Assembly (NCBI GenBank): GCA_016719165.1
Contig: JADKAJ010000002.1
Span: 496,001-560,000, forward strand
From: Chitinophagaceae bacterium
GTDB lineage: Bacteria > Bacteroidota > Bacteroidia > Chitinophagales > Chitinophagaceae
Length of the DNA: 64,000 nt
Reading direction: 5' to 3'
Shown: positions 1 through 8,510 of the stretch, in pieces
How the letters are laid out: the number at the start of each line of letters is the position of its first letter
Numbering within the stretch: the first letter of the stretch is position 1
Program-made: the position numbers and the translations under genes
The notes under the pieces: model-generated
Told to the model about the DNA's origin: nothing
The model's database searches: none
What the model saw: the letters and a program-made list of their open reading frames with translations, nothing else

Positions 1-1877
1 AAATGCCGGTGATTTTTTTCCAGCGATTTCCAGTCATCCGCCCATTCCTGTAACGAACCATCTTTTCCTATTTGCGGCGGCACTAATTTTTCCCTTGCTG
101 CTTTTACACTGTCAATAAAGACATCGTTTTTTTCTAACACTTTAGCCGCTTCTGTATAATAACCAAAGAGGTCATAGAGTATCTGCATATCAATAGAAGA
201 ACCGGCGCAAATCGTTGTGCCTTCCCTGAAACCTGCAGTCACTTCATCAAAGTAGGGTTTATTGCCGCCGCCATCGGGAAAGTTTTCAGGTGATGTGGAC
301 GGATTGGTGACCAGCCATTTTCCATTCGGATGCGGTACTAAAAAGTCCATAAAGAATTGTACAGCGCCTTCAAGTAGCGGGTAAGCATCTTTCAAAAATT
401 CTTTATCCCTTGTGTATTGATAATGCTCCCACAAATGTGTGCAGAGCCAGGCACCGCCCACGGTGAAGGTTCCCCAGGTAGGACCATCCATGGGTGCCGC
501 CACTCTCCAGATATCTGTATTCTGATGAAGTACCCAACCTCTTGCACCATAATGTTCTTTTGCCACCTGTGAACCCTGATCGGTTAATTCTTTAATCATT
601 CTTACTAATGGTTCGGCACATTCAGAAAGATTGCCGCTTTCCACCGGCCAGTAATTCATTTCCGTATTGATGTTGGTGGTGTATTTAGAATCCCACGAAG
701 GATTCATATTATCATTCCAGATACCCTGCAGGTTGGCGGGTTCTGTTCCCGGTCTTGAAGAACCAATCAGGAGATAACGGCCATACTGATAACTCAGTGC
801 AGCCATGGAAGGATCGGGCTCGGTCTGAATTTTATTAACTCTTTCCGGCGTTGGTAAAAAAGAATTAGCAGTATTGGGCAGTTGCAGTTTTACCCTGTTA
901 AAATATTGCTTATGATCCGCTACAGCTGATGCTGCAATTGCATTGAATGATTTGCCTTCAATACCCCTGAAATAATTATCCACCCGCCGGTGCTGGTCGG
1001 CGCTTACATCTTTATAGTTTACAAAATTGGTAGCGGCTGCAAAATACAAAGTCACTGCATTGGCGTTTTCAATTACCAGGTCAACTCCATCCGTTTTCAT
1101 TGTGCCCCCTTCCGGCACCGCTTTTATTCTAGCCTCATATCTCATTTTTCCTGCTACTCCCAAATAGTCTGTTGACTTTCCGGTAAGTACTAATCCATCA
1201 TTGCCATAAGGGTCCATCTGGAAATAATCTGTGCCGTAGTTGGAATGTGCCTGGTTTCTTTCACCACGAAGGTTGGCGGTAAAAGAAATACTGTTGGGCT
1301 TATCAGCAGTAATGCGTACTACAATTACCTGGTCGGGTGCGGAAGCAAATACTTGCCGTTGATAAGTAACACCATTAGCGGAATAAGTAACACCAGCAAC
1401 CCCATCTTCAAGATTCAGCCATCTTTTATAATTGGCGATGCTGTCCTGGTTTTTAAAAAACAAATGAAGATTGGCAAGGCTCTGGTATTTCATTTGTTCA
1501 ACCGGGTAGCCCATTAAATTTCTTCCGAATAAATTATGGGCAGCTAAATATTTTTCTTCAAATACTAATTTTTGAATTTTGGGCAATACTTTATAGCCGC
1601 CTTTCACCACCGTAGAATAAGGACCACCCGACCAATACGTTTCTTCATTTAATTGAATGCGTTCTTCGCCGTTTTTTCCAAAGACCATGGCGCCAAGGCG
1701 GCCATTACCCACAGGAAGGGCTTCGTCCCATTTTTTTGCCGGCCCGGTATACCATAAAAGGGTGGAAGGATTAAAAAATTTGCCATCAATTTCATCAGGT
1801 ATCATCCGCTGCTGCGACCAACCAGGGATGAATGATAATAAAGGGATGATCAGCAATGATAATCTGTGACATTTCAT
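1..1877 (-). CDS. GH95 alpha-L-fucosidase, 3' part cut off by the window
   Basis: Secreted or periplasmic glycoside hydrolase of family 95, which hydrolyses terminal alpha-L-fucose (or related galactose) from glycans. About 625 codons are present; the gene runs off the left edge. An N-terminal signal peptide (MKCHRLSLLIIPLLSF...) ends near a GWSQ site. The family landmarks are clear: WDEALPVGNGRLGAMVFG at about residue 45, RPGTEPANLQGIWND and NTEMNYWP near residue 400 (the conserved asparagines that orient the catalytic water), and HLWEHY near residue 480, which holds the family's acid glutamate. The C-terminal beta-sandwich and the last catalytic Asp lie outside the window. The start is the ATG at 1875-1877; no good ribosome binding site precedes it, as is usual here. 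It stands alone, with a repeat-rich gap upstream. Confidence 0.93.
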   Translation of the reverse strand, partial: MKCHRLSLLIIPLLSFIPGWSQQRMIPDEIDGKFFNPSTLLWYTGPAKKWDEALPVGNGRLGAMVFGKNGEERIQLNEETYWSGGPYSTVVKGGYKVLPKIQKLVFEEKYLAAHNLFGRNLMGYPVEQMKYQSLANLHLFFKNQDSIANYKRWLNLEDGVAGVTYSANGVTYQRQVFASAPDQVIVVRITADKPNSISFTANLRGERNQAHSNYGTDYFQMDPYGNDGLVLTGKSTDYLGVAGKMRYEARIKAVPEGGTMKTDGVDLVIENANAVTLYFAAATNFVNYKDVSADQHRRVDNYFRGIEGKSFNAIAASAVADHKQYFNRVKLQLPNTANSFLPTPERVNKIQTEPDPSMAALSYQYGRYLLIGSSRPGTEPANLQGIWNDNMNPSWDSKYTTNINTEMNYWPVESGNLSECAEPLVRMIKELTDQGSQVAKEHYGARGWVLHQNTDIWRVAAPMDGPTWGTFTVGGAWLCTHLWEHYQYTRDKEFLKDAYPLLEGAVQFFMDFLVPHPNGKWLVTNPSTSPENFPDGGGNKPYFDEVTAGFREGTTICAGSSIDMQILYDLFGYYTEAAKVLEKNDVFIDSVKAAREKLVPPQIGKDGSLQEWADDWKSLEKNHRH

Positions 1878-2162
1878 AAGCAGTCAGCAATTAATGTAAG
1901 CGGTTTTAAAAATAGTATCTGCAAAGGGCGGGTTCGTGATTAAATATAAAGCTTTTGTCACTATTGCTTCTTAGCGTAATGCAGGAAAATAATCAATCAA
2001 TAAAGAAGAAAATATTCCCGCTATTTCATTTTGAGTAATGAGTAGCTAAAGCCTTTTGTATGTAAGAGTTTCCGAATCAACATTTCTGGTTTTGTTTTGC
2101 TGCTTCGTATCTGCCACATGTTATAGCTTCTTGTTTTTTTATTAAGCATCCCGATTTATTTT

Positions 2163-2195
2163 GGGAAAGATTCCGGGTCAAGCCCGGAATGACAG
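2163..2195. repeat. Dispersed repeat copy 1 (GATTCCGGGTCAAGCCCGGA core)
   Basis: Core ATTCCGGGTCAAGCCCGGAA is an inverted repeat (TTCCGGG ... CCCGGAA with a short TCAAG loop) followed by TGACA. The same word, extended on both sides to 31 bases, recurs at 2342-2373. The form is that of a REP-like extragenic palindrome. Confidence 0.8.
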
Positions 2196-2341
2196 CCGGA
2201 ACTACATTACGTAGGGGCCTCGATGACAGCCGGAATGACATCTCGTTGGACCGGGATGATATTACTATAAAAGCTCTGGTTTGGTATCATGCATTCCGAT
2301 TTACATCGGGACAGGCTATCGGCCATAGAATTAAGTTACTA

Positions 2342-2373
2342 AGGGAAAGATTCCGGGTCAAGCCCGGAATGAC
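2342..2373. repeat. Dispersed repeat copy 2 (GATTCCGGGTCAAGCCCGGA core)
   Basis: Matches the copy at 2163-2195 over 31 bases, from GGGAAAGATTCC to GGAATGACA, in the same orientation about 180 bases apart. It lies about 105 bases upstream of the nfeD start. Confidence 0.8.
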
Positions 2374-2478
2374 ATCATGTGAGCTATCCAACTAATCTCC
2401 ACCGTTGTACCCAAAATGAAGTAAATTACAGGTGGCTCATTGCTAATCCCGGGCCGGCTCCCGTTGGGGAGGCTTCTT

Positions 2479-3762
2479 ATGAAGCATTTTATATCATATT
2501 GTTTCTTTCTCTTCCTGCTCCCCGCTTTTGTTGCCGCACAAACCGTGGTTTCAATAAAAGTAGAGGGTGCTATCAACCCGGTCACCGCTTCTTTTATTCA
2601 TGATGGCATACAAAAAGCAGCCGCTCAAAAAGCAGAATGCCTGCTTATTCATCTTAATACTCCCGGTGGTTTGCTGAAATCAACCCGCCTCATCGTCAGC
2701 GATATACTGGAATCGCCTGTGCCGGTCATTGTATATGTGTCGCCAGCCGGGGCACAGTCGGGCTCAGCCGGTGTATTCATTACCCTGGCAGCGCATATTG
2801 CCGCCATGGCGCCGGGTACCAATATCGGGGCTGCCCACCCGGTAAGCCTGCAGGGACCGATGGACAGCATCATGGGCGAAAAAGTAACCAATGATGCAGC
2901 AGCCTTTATCCGTTCCATCGCCGAAAAAAGAAAACGCAATATGGAATGGGCCGAAAATTCTGTCCGCAAAAGTTTTGCTTATTCAGAAACCGAAGCCCTC
3001 GACTATGAAGCCATTGATCTCATTGCCACCAATGTGCCCGACCTGCTGAACCAGTTGGAGGGCAAGATCATTTCCCTGCAGCAGGGCACGGTAACCCTGC
3101 ATACCAAAGCAGCGAAGGTGGAAGTATACAGCATGAATTTCTTCCAGCAATTCCTGCATATCATCAGCGATCCCAGCATCGCTTATATCCTGTTGTTGCT
3201 GGGTTTGTTTGGTATCCTGTTAGAATTCTTCAATCCCGGCGCCATTGTTCCCGGTGTGGTGGGAGGCATCAGTCTTATACTTGCATATTATGCCATGCAT
3301 ACTTTACCCATCAACTTTGCCGGGCTGGCCCTCATCCTTTTTGCATTGATACTTTTTTTACTGGAAATAAAAATTGTCAGTCATGGTGTACTGGCCATCG
3401 GCGGCGTTGTTTCCTTACTGTTAGGTTCCCTGATGCTGATAAAGCCGGGCTCGGCCCTGGAGCTGGCTGCTATTTCCCGACCTGTTATTATCGCTGCCAC
3501 TGCGGTGGCTTCCCTGTTGTTCTTATTCATCATCGGGGCGGGCATTAAAGCACAACGCCATAAAGTGGTTACCGGACTGGAAGCATTAATTGGCGATACT
3601 GGTGAAGTGATCACTATACTATCACCCACCGGCACGGTACAGGTACAGGGAGAAATATGGAATGCGGAATCCATGGCCGGTACGATCAACCCCGGAGAAA
3701 AAGTACGGATCAAAGAAATGAAGAACCTGAAACTATATGTAGAACCCATTGCTCACACTTAA
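2479..3762 (+). CDS. NfeD-type membrane-bound ClpP-class serine protease
   Basis: 427-aa long-form NfeD protein. Order of parts: signal peptide (MKHFISYCFFLFLLPAFVAAQ), a periplasmic ClpP/crotonase-like protease domain to about residue 215 with the nucleophile serine in AGAQSGSAGVF and a likely general-base lysine in the following helix, four or five membrane segments (about 235-360), and a C-terminal OB-fold domain (GDTGEVITILSPTGTVQV...). The family cleaves stomatin-type proteins and acts in membrane quality control. I chose the ATG at 2479, preceded by GGGGAGG, because it begins at the signal peptide; an upstream ATG at 2440 would add 13 unlikely residues. A slipin gene follows 9 bases later, the classic conserved pair. 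Confidence 0.93.
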   Translation: MKHFISYCFFLFLLPAFVAAQTVVSIKVEGAINPVTASFIHDGIQKAAAQKAECLLIHLNTPGGLLKSTRLIVSDILESPVPVIVYVSPAGAQSGSAGVFITLAAHIAAMAPGTNIGAAHPVSLQGPMDSIMGEKVTNDAAAFIRSIAEKRKRNMEWAENSVRKSFAYSETEALDYEAIDLIATNVPDLLNQLEGKIISLQQGTVTLHTKAAKVEVYSMNFFQQFLHIISDPSIAYILLLLGLFGILLEFFNPGAIVPGVVGGISLILAYYAMHTLPINFAGLALILFALILFLLEIKIVSHGVLAIGGVVSLLLGSLMLIKPGSALELAAISRPVIIAATAVASLLFLFIIGAGIKAQRHKVVTGLEALIGDTGEVITILSPTGTVQVQGEIWNAESMAGTINPGEKVRIKEMKNLKLYVEPIAHT

Positions 3763-3771
3763 AAAAATTTT

Positions 3772-4551
3772 ATGCAACAATTTCCTTACCTGGTAGCCGG
3801 TATCATCTTTTTTATACTGATCATTTTGGCCAGTGCCATCCGTATTCTGCGGGAATACGAAAGGGGTGTTATTTTCCGGCTGGGCCGCCTCATTGGTAAT
3901 GGTGGCGTGAAAGGTCCGGGCCTCATCCTCTTGATTCCCTTTATCGACAGGATGGTAAAAGTAAGCCTGCGTACGGTGGTACTGGATGTGCCGCCGCAGG
4001 ATGTGATCACACAGGACAATGTATCCATTAAAGTAAATGCAGTGGTTTATTTCCGGGTGATGGAACCGCAGAAAGCAGTGGTACAGGTAGAGAATTTTCT
4101 CGCTGCCACTTCGCAGATCTCACAAACTACGTTGCGGAGTGTGCTGGGACAATCAGAACTGGACGACCTGTTGTCACAACGGGATAAGATCAATCACAAG
4201 CTGCAGCAGATCATTGATACCAATACAGAACCGTGGGGCGTAAAAGTGTCTAACGTAGAAGTGAAACAGATAGACCTGCCGCAGGAAATGCAACGGGCCA
4301 TGGCCAAACAAGCGGAAGCAGAACGGGAACGCCGTAGTAAAGTGATCGCTGCCGAAGGAGAATTCCAGGCATCACAACGATTGGCCGATGCCGCCAAGAT
4401 ATTGGGTGAGCAACCCAGTGCTTTAACGCTGCGCTACCTGCAGACCTTACGGGAAATAGCAACCGAAAACAATTCCACTACTATTTTCCCGGTTCCCATT
4501 GATCTGCTGAAACCTTTTTTGAACAGCGGAGGAAAAAAACTGGAATCATAG
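3772..4551 (+). CDS. Slipin (SPFH/stomatin-like) membrane protein
   Basis: 259-aa SPFH/Band 7 protein. One N-terminal membrane anchor (residues about 5-25) is followed by the stomatin signature region REYERGVIFRLGR ... GPGLILLIPFIDRMVKVSLRT, the PHB core with TTLRSVLGQSELDDLLSQRD, and an Ala/Glu-rich helical region (MAKQAEAERERRSKVIAAEGE) that usually drives oligomerisation. Slipins form large membrane assemblies and are partners and substrates of long-form NfeD proteases; the 9-base spacing from nfeD fits one operon. No terminator hairpin is obvious, but REP-like repeats follow. Confidence 0.95.
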   Translation: MQQFPYLVAGIIFFILIILASAIRILREYERGVIFRLGRLIGNGGVKGPGLILLIPFIDRMVKVSLRTVVLDVPPQDVITQDNVSIKVNAVVYFRVMEPQKAVVQVENFLAATSQISQTTLRSVLGQSELDDLLSQRDKINHKLQQIIDTNTEPWGVKVSNVEVKQIDLPQEMQRAMAKQAEAERERRSKVIAAEGEFQASQRLADAAKILGEQPSALTLRYLQTLREIATENNSTTIFPVPIDLLKPFLNSGGKKLES

Positions 4552-4594
4552 ATAATTTTTTATTGCAGTAATAGAAATGAAATTCCCGAAGTCT

Positions 4595-4701
4595 GTCAGC
4601 CTGAGCTTGTCGAAGGCGATTGGTTTGATTGCCAATGTTTCGATAAACTCAACATGACAATCAAACCCATTTTTTGTGTCAGCCTGAGCTTGCCGAAGGC
4701 C
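4595..4701. repeat. REP-like repeat cluster (CAGCCTGAGCTTGTCGAAGG type)
   Basis: Two copies of CAGCCTGAGCTTGTCGAAGG, the second with one change (TTGCCG), at 4597 and 4680. Between them lie GGTTTGATTG and its inverse CAATCAAACC around a GTTTCGATAAACTCAACATGACA segment. Versions of the same modules occur at 5337-5470 and 9597-9690. Confidence 0.75.
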
Positions 4702-4834
4702 AGTTTATACAACACACTTCATCATCATTTTTTTATTAAAAACTTGCGGCAACAACTGTTAATTGGCCAAAAATAAAAAGGTTACTGGTTGTTCTATGTA
4801 GTAAGTACATAGTGATGAGTGGAGTATTAACGTT

Positions 4835-4848
4835 CTGTTTGTAAACAG
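4835..4848. promoter_or_regulatory. Inverted repeat CTGTTT-GT-AAACAG upstream of a secreted-protein gene
   Basis: A perfect 6+6 inverted repeat with a 2-base spacer, 51 bases before the start codon at 4900. TTCGTTTG, a one-mismatch -7-like element, lies just downstream near 4855. It could be a repressor or activator site; this is inference from symmetry and position only. Confidence 0.3.
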
Positions 4849-4899
4849 TGGTTCTTCGTTTGCATCCTATCCATTATTATTCATTTAAAACAATTCATT

Positions 4900-5310
4900 A
4901 TGAAAAGAATCTTTACTCTGTTTATTGCACTGGGACTTATCACCGCCGTCCAGGCACAAAACGGCCGCGGTGATGACCGTGATGGCCGTCAACGGGATCA
5001 GCAAACAGAAAGACAATTTGATCAGCGGGATTTTGATAACGGGTACAGTAATGACCAGTATGACAGGGATGTCCGCTATGTAAAAACAAATCCTGGTATG
5101 CAACGTAAGATAGCCAAACAGGTGTACGCTATCAACCGGGAATATGATTTCAAAATTGATCGGGTAAAAAACAATTTCTTCCTGAGCCGTTGGGAGAAAC
5201 AAAGGCAGGTACGTTTTTTACAGGAGCAACGTCAGCGGGAGATCAGGATGGTGTATGCCCGTTTTCACAAGAATAAGAACAGGCATGATGACCGTTATGA
5301 TCGCTATTAA
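4900..5310 (+). CDS. Small secreted Arg/Asp/Gln-rich protein of unknown function
   Basis: 136 aa. A signal peptide (MKRIFTLFIALGLITAVQAQ) is followed by a hydrophilic stretch rich in Arg, Asp and Gln (about residues 21-60), then a helical segment with KIAKQVYAINREYDFKIDRVK and WEKQRQVRFLQEQRQREIR (about 70-120), and a His/Arg/Asp-rich tail. I do not recognise a named family; similar small exported proteins with a charged helical core are common in Bacteroidota. It is monocistronic, and the inverted repeat at 5337-5470 downstream ends in a T-run that could terminate it. Confidence 0.75.
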   Translation: MKRIFTLFIALGLITAVQAQNGRGDDRDGRQRDQQTERQFDQRDFDNGYSNDQYDRDVRYVKTNPGMQRKIAKQVYAINREYDFKIDRVKNNFFLSRWEKQRQVRFLQEQRQREIRMVYARFHKNKNRHDDRYDRY

Positions 5311-5336
5311 AACAATCTAACTACAGTCATAAATAG

Positions 5337-5470
5337 GCTGTCTCAAAAGCCCAATCAGTGTCATATTGAGCATAGCCGAAATACGACACTGATTGGTAAA
5401 CAAATTTGTATGCATTTCGATATCCCGATAGCTATCGGGATGTGACAAATTTGTTTGCTTTTGAGACAGC
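5337..5470. repeat. Complex palindromic repeat, terminator-like
   Basis: Outer arms GCTGTCTCAAAAGC (5337-5350) and GCTTTTGAGACAGC (5457-5470) are perfectly complementary. Inside are a nested pair CCAATCAGTGTC / GACACTGATTGG, the palindrome ATCCCGATAGCTATCGGGAT and two CAAATTTGT words. A T-rich tract follows the right arm, so it may also end transcription of the gene at 4900-5310. Inner modules match those at 9597-9690. Confidence 0.75.
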
Positions 5471-5540
5471 TTCTTTTTTATACGCCTGCTCACCACGCAA
5501 ACAAAAGAGACACTGGCGTCTTCCTGCATACACTATATAA

Positions 5541-6365
5541 TTAAATAACGTTTCTCTCCAACGCAATAAACTGCCGGTAAAGTGCCGTGGTTACAGGTCC
5601 GGGCCGGCCATTACCAATATTGCTATCATTGATTTTTAGTACCGGCAATATCTTTTTACTGGTGCTGGTAAGAAATACTTCGGAGGCAGAAAATAATTCA
5701 GCAATGGAAATATCTCTTTCTTCCACCTGTATGCTGGTTGCCGCCAATGCAAGTACATTTTTACGGGTGATGCCCCTGAGCATATTACGGGCAGGTGTTA
5801 CCAGTTTATTTTCTTTTGTTACAATAAACACATTGCAACGGGGAAACTCCGTGATACTTTCTTTGTTGTGATACAACACATCATCTGCTCTTTTCTCTTT
5901 TAATAAAGGCTGCAGCAACAACGCCATTATATAATTGATGCTTTTGATATGCGGCAGTTCCCGCTGGTGTTCGTAAGTGAGCACCAATAAACCTTTTTCA
6001 AAATCATCCGGGGTGGCCGTCTTCACAGGATTGCAGGTAATAACCAGGTTGGGTGATGCAATACTATAACTATCGGCAGCATAACCACCGGTGAGCAGTA
6101 AACGAATGCCTGCTTCTGCTAATGATGACCGGTGCAGTAGCTCCTGCACAATATGTTTCAGTTCTTCCCTGCTTTTATTCATTGGCAGGTGCATGGCAGC
6201 CGCAGATGCATAAAAGCGGTCGAGATGATCATCGATGAACAACGGTACCCCATTTACCGTTCTGAAAAAATCAAAAATGGCATAGCCCCGTTGCATGGAA
6301 AGATCAGACACCTGCAGCTGCGCCTGGTCATTGTTCAGAAATTGATCGTTAAGATAAACAGCCAT
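5541..6365 (-). CDS. Class IV PLP-dependent aminotransferase
   Basis: 274 aa, full length for fold-type IV aminotransferases (D-amino-acid transaminase, branched-chain aminotransferase, aminodeoxychorismate lyase). The PLP Schiff-base lysine is K141 in PHIKSINYIMAL, and the ITEFPRCNVF segment near 171-180 matches the family's TE-S-NVF motif. R34 in the early FRTVNGVPLFIDDHLDR motif is typical. The sequence does not let me choose between an amino-acid transaminase and a 4-amino-4-deoxychorismate lyase. It starts 1 base after the stop of the P1 peptidase gene, so it is the last gene of a three-gene minus-strand operon. Confidence 0.85.
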   Translation of the reverse strand: MAVYLNDQFLNNDQAQLQVSDLSMQRGYAIFDFFRTVNGVPLFIDDHLDRFYASAAAMHLPMNKSREELKHIVQELLHRSSLAEAGIRLLLTGGYAADSYSIASPNLVITCNPVKTATPDDFEKGLLVLTYEHQRELPHIKSINYIMALLLQPLLKEKRADDVLYHNKESITEFPRCNVFIVTKENKLVTPARNMLRGITRKNVLALAATSIQVEERDISIAELFSASEVFLTSTSKKILPVLKINDSNIGNGRPGPVTTALYRQFIALERNVI

Positions 6366-6366
6366 A

Positions 6367-7497
6367 TTAATCAGTACTGCGTTTATATTTTAATAATATC
6401 TCCTTTAGTTTATCGGGCGGCAATGCTTCCACTATTCTTCCGTTCTTTCCTTTCATCGTTGCTGCTGCCAGCAGTGAATTGATGATGGCTTCTTCCGTGG
6501 CTTCTATCGCCGCCATGAAGAGTGGTGACATCGCATCATTTGCTACAATAGTTTGTGTTAGCTTTTCCCTTCCGTCAGAAGGAATTCGAAGGGTACTATC
6601 TGTAGAAAAAGCAATGACATAATCACCGCTGCCATTACTGGCAATACCACCTGTGCGGGCCAGTCCCATAAATGCTCTTTTGGCCAGGCGTTCAAGGTTG
6701 CGGGCATCCAGCGGTGCATCGGTAGCCACTACGATCAAACAACTGCCATCCGGTGTTTCATTCAGCTGATCACGGAGATAATATTTTTTCAGTTCTTCTC
6801 CCACCGGCACACCATCTACCGTCAACACTCCGCCAAAATTTGTCTGCACTAATACACCGACAGTGTAGTCACCCAGTTTTTTGGGTAATACTCTTGAAGC
6901 CGTTCCGATCCCTCCTTTGAAACCAAAACAAACCGTTCCTGTTCCGGCACCCACATTACCTTCCGTTAGTTTTCCCGGTGATGCATTATGGATCGCATTC
7001 AGCACATCCTGTTCTTTTATATGTCTTCCGCGGATATCGTTCAGGTAACCATCATTGGTTTCTCCCACCACGGCATTCACCGACTGTACATTTTCATTTC
7101 CTTTTAGTGATAACGTATAAGAAACAATGGCATTCATTGCCGTGGCCACGCCTAATGTATTGGTGAGAACAATGGGAGATTCAATATTTCCCAATTCTTT
7201 TATTTGTGTGGAGCCGGCCAGTTTTCCAAAACCATTACCTGTGTAAACCGCAGCCGGTACTTTCTGCTGAAAAAGATTTCCGCCATGCGGCAGAATGACG
7301 GTGACACCGGTTCGGACAGAATCGGCTTTTATTAAAGTAGTATGCCCCACGGTTACACCGCTTACATCCGTGATAGCATTAAGTTTTCCGGGCTGCATCA
7401 CCCCAATATGGATATTAAAGTCGGCGGCTCTTTTATTGGATTGTGCCGGCAATTGAAAGGAAAGTAACAACAGGATAAGCAATACAGGCAGCCGCAT
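6367..7497 (-). CDS. P1 family (DmpA/BapA-type) secreted aminopeptidase
   Basis: 376 aa from the ATG at 7497, which gives a clean signal peptide (MRLPVLLILLLLSFQLPAQ). A GTG 16 codons upstream, overlapping the preceding stop codon, is a possible alternative. The DmpA-type N-terminal nucleophile fold is evident: GVTVGHTTL early, a GNVGAGTGTVCFGFKGGIG motif, and the autocleavage site Gly-Ser in NETPDGSCLIVVATDAPL, where Ser252 becomes the nucleophile of the small subunit. The family contains L-aminopeptidase/D-esterases and beta-peptidases acting on short peptides. It lies between the MazG-like and aminotransferase genes. Confidence 0.92.
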   Translation of the reverse strand: MRLPVLLILLLLSFQLPAQSNKRAADFNIHIGVMQPGKLNAITDVSGVTVGHTTLIKADSVRTGVTVILPHGGNLFQQKVPAAVYTGNGFGKLAGSTQIKELGNIESPIVLTNTLGVATAMNAIVSYTLSLKGNENVQSVNAVVGETNDGYLNDIRGRHIKEQDVLNAIHNASPGKLTEGNVGAGTGTVCFGFKGGIGTASRVLPKKLGDYTVGVLVQTNFGGVLTVDGVPVGEELKKYYLRDQLNETPDGSCLIVVATDAPLDARNLERLAKRAFMGLARTGGIASNGSGDYVIAFSTDSTLRIPSDGREKLTQTIVANDAMSPLFMAAIEATEEAIINSLLAAATMKGKNGRIVEALPPDKLKEILLKYKRSTD

Positions 7498-7541
7498 TTT
7501 TTTCAGGAAAGATAGGGTTTCTGCTGAAACTGTTTTTATGA

Positions 7542-7901
7542 TCACAGGGGTTTTACAAACTGGCTGAAACCATATTTTTCTGACTTACTGTTGAAGGTAT
7601 CAGTAATAGCTTCTTCGAGGCTGATATCAAGCAGTGATGCCAGCAGGTCGAGATAAATAGCAATGCCGCCGATCTCTTCTTTAAGCATTTCTTTATTGAT
7701 GTCTTTGGCAGTATAACTGCTGCCGCCATCCAAACCTCCTTTTTCCACCCGCTGCATCTTCTTGATCATGTTACAAAGTTCTCCCACTTCACCGGCAAGT
7801 GCTGTTGTCCAGTAGGTGAGGGGCTGGTTATCGTAACATTTAAATCCTTCCCTGGCCCGTTGTACATTGAGCGGTCTGAATGTGGCAAGATCAAGTTTCA
7901 T
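7542..7901 (-). CDS. MazG-like nucleotide pyrophosphohydrolase
   Basis: 119-aa all-alpha NTP pyrophosphatase of the MazG-like type. The metal-binding residues are visible in GEVGELCN (about residues 37-44) and, after a loop, KEEIGGIAIYLDLLA (about 74-88), the E-x-x-E ... E-x-x-D arrangement of the superfamily. Such enzymes hydrolyse noncanonical or surplus (d)NTPs to monophosphates. It is the first gene of a minus-strand operon with the P1 peptidase and the aminotransferase. Its start (7901) lies 76 bases past the hairpin that ends the predicted ncRNA at 7974-8262, so the operon probably has its own promoter. Confidence 0.85.
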   Translation of the reverse strand: MKLDLATFRPLNVQRAREGFKCYDNQPLTYWTTALAGEVGELCNMIKKMQRVEKGGLDGGSSYTAKDINKEMLKEEIGGIAIYLDLLASLLDISLEEAITDTFNSKSEKYGFSQFVKPL

Positions 7902-7966
7902 TCTGGTAATTTTAGTGCAGTACTAAAATTACAGGTCTTGTTGTTGTGAAAGGTATAAACCAAGGC

Positions 7967-7997
7967 AAAAAAATCTCCCGGCTTACGGGCCGGGAGA
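7967..7997 (-). terminator. Rho-independent terminator of the ncRNA at 7974-8262
   Basis: On the minus strand a 9-bp GC-rich stem (TCTCCCGGC with GCCGGGAGA) is followed directly by seven T. No minus-strand protein gene lies upstream before the plus-strand gene at 8511, so the terminator must serve a transcript that begins within the 7998-8510 interval. Confidence 0.85.
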
Positions 7998-8262
7998 CTC
8001 AATCGCTTCACCCGGTGTACTTCTGTAATGAATCCTTTTCATTACGTCCTGTACCCTTGAGCAAATCTATTCTTTAGTTTCTCATGTGTAGAAATAAAAG
8101 TAATCGGCAGATCACACTGCCCCTGTTTGCTTCTTGTACAGGTAGTTCACCACGGTGAACATGTTACTGTTTGCAAATGTCCCGTTCTGATCTTCTGACT
8201 AACCGGAAGGAAATCCCGGTTCTTCTGATCGGCCGCATTTCATTTGCACCGTGGTAAAATAA
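7974..8262 (-). ncRNA. Predicted structured ncRNA, family not recognised
   Basis: The gap 7902-8510 has no plausible gene, but its minus strand folds into an ordered series of stems ending in a terminator. Domain 1: ACCACGGTG (8256-8248) pairs with CACCGTGGT (8157-8149); CAAATG (8247-8242) with CATTTG (8179-8174); inside is the hairpin AACCGG/CCGGTT (8221-8216 and 8206-8201). Domain 2: CCTGTAC (8142-8136) with GTACAGG (8054-8048); AGCAAA (8131-8126) with TTTGCT (8065-8060); inside GGCAG/CTGCC (8121-8106). Then GTAATGA/TCATTAC (8045-8025) and the terminator stem. It lacks the RNase P, tmRNA and SRP signatures I know; a 6S-like RNA is possible but the two-domain shape argues against it. The 5' end is approximate. 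Confidence 0.55.
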
Positions 8263-8510
8263 GGGCAAAAATCATCACCTATCAATGATTAAATACTGTA
8301 CTTTCTTTGAGAGTTGTCAGCAGAATTTCATTTAATATGTTATACCTTTATAGATAGTCATTTTTCAAGCATTCGCTGCTACCTGTCAGTCAATAGTGAT
8401 TACCTATATTCTTTCCTTTCTTATTACCGTTGCTTTTTCCTGCACAATAATTTTGAAATTCATTCCCTTTTAATAAATTACATTTACCAACTATAAAAAA
8501 ATAAATAATT

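Larger units (their letters stand above)
1878..2478. other. Gene-less repeat-rich interval
   Basis: A 600-base gap between the divergently transcribed GH95 and NfeD genes. I see no coding potential that looks real (short open frames lack family features) and no RNA gene. It holds two copies of a 31-base repeat, listed separately, with degenerate relatives between them (for instance GACAGCCGGAATGACATC near 2224 and ATTCCGATTTACATCGGGAC near 2293), so most of it looks like a nest of decayed repeat units. Confidence 0.6.

Noticed and set aside
8190..8230. SRP RNA-like word CCGGAAGGAA on the plus strand
   Set aside because: The rest of the SRP domain IV loop (AGCAGCC and its partner strand) is absent, and the terminator lies on the opposite strand.
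7902..8510. Riboswitch before the alcohol dehydrogenase gene
   Set aside because: The folded and terminated strand is the minus strand, pointing away from the dehydrogenase.
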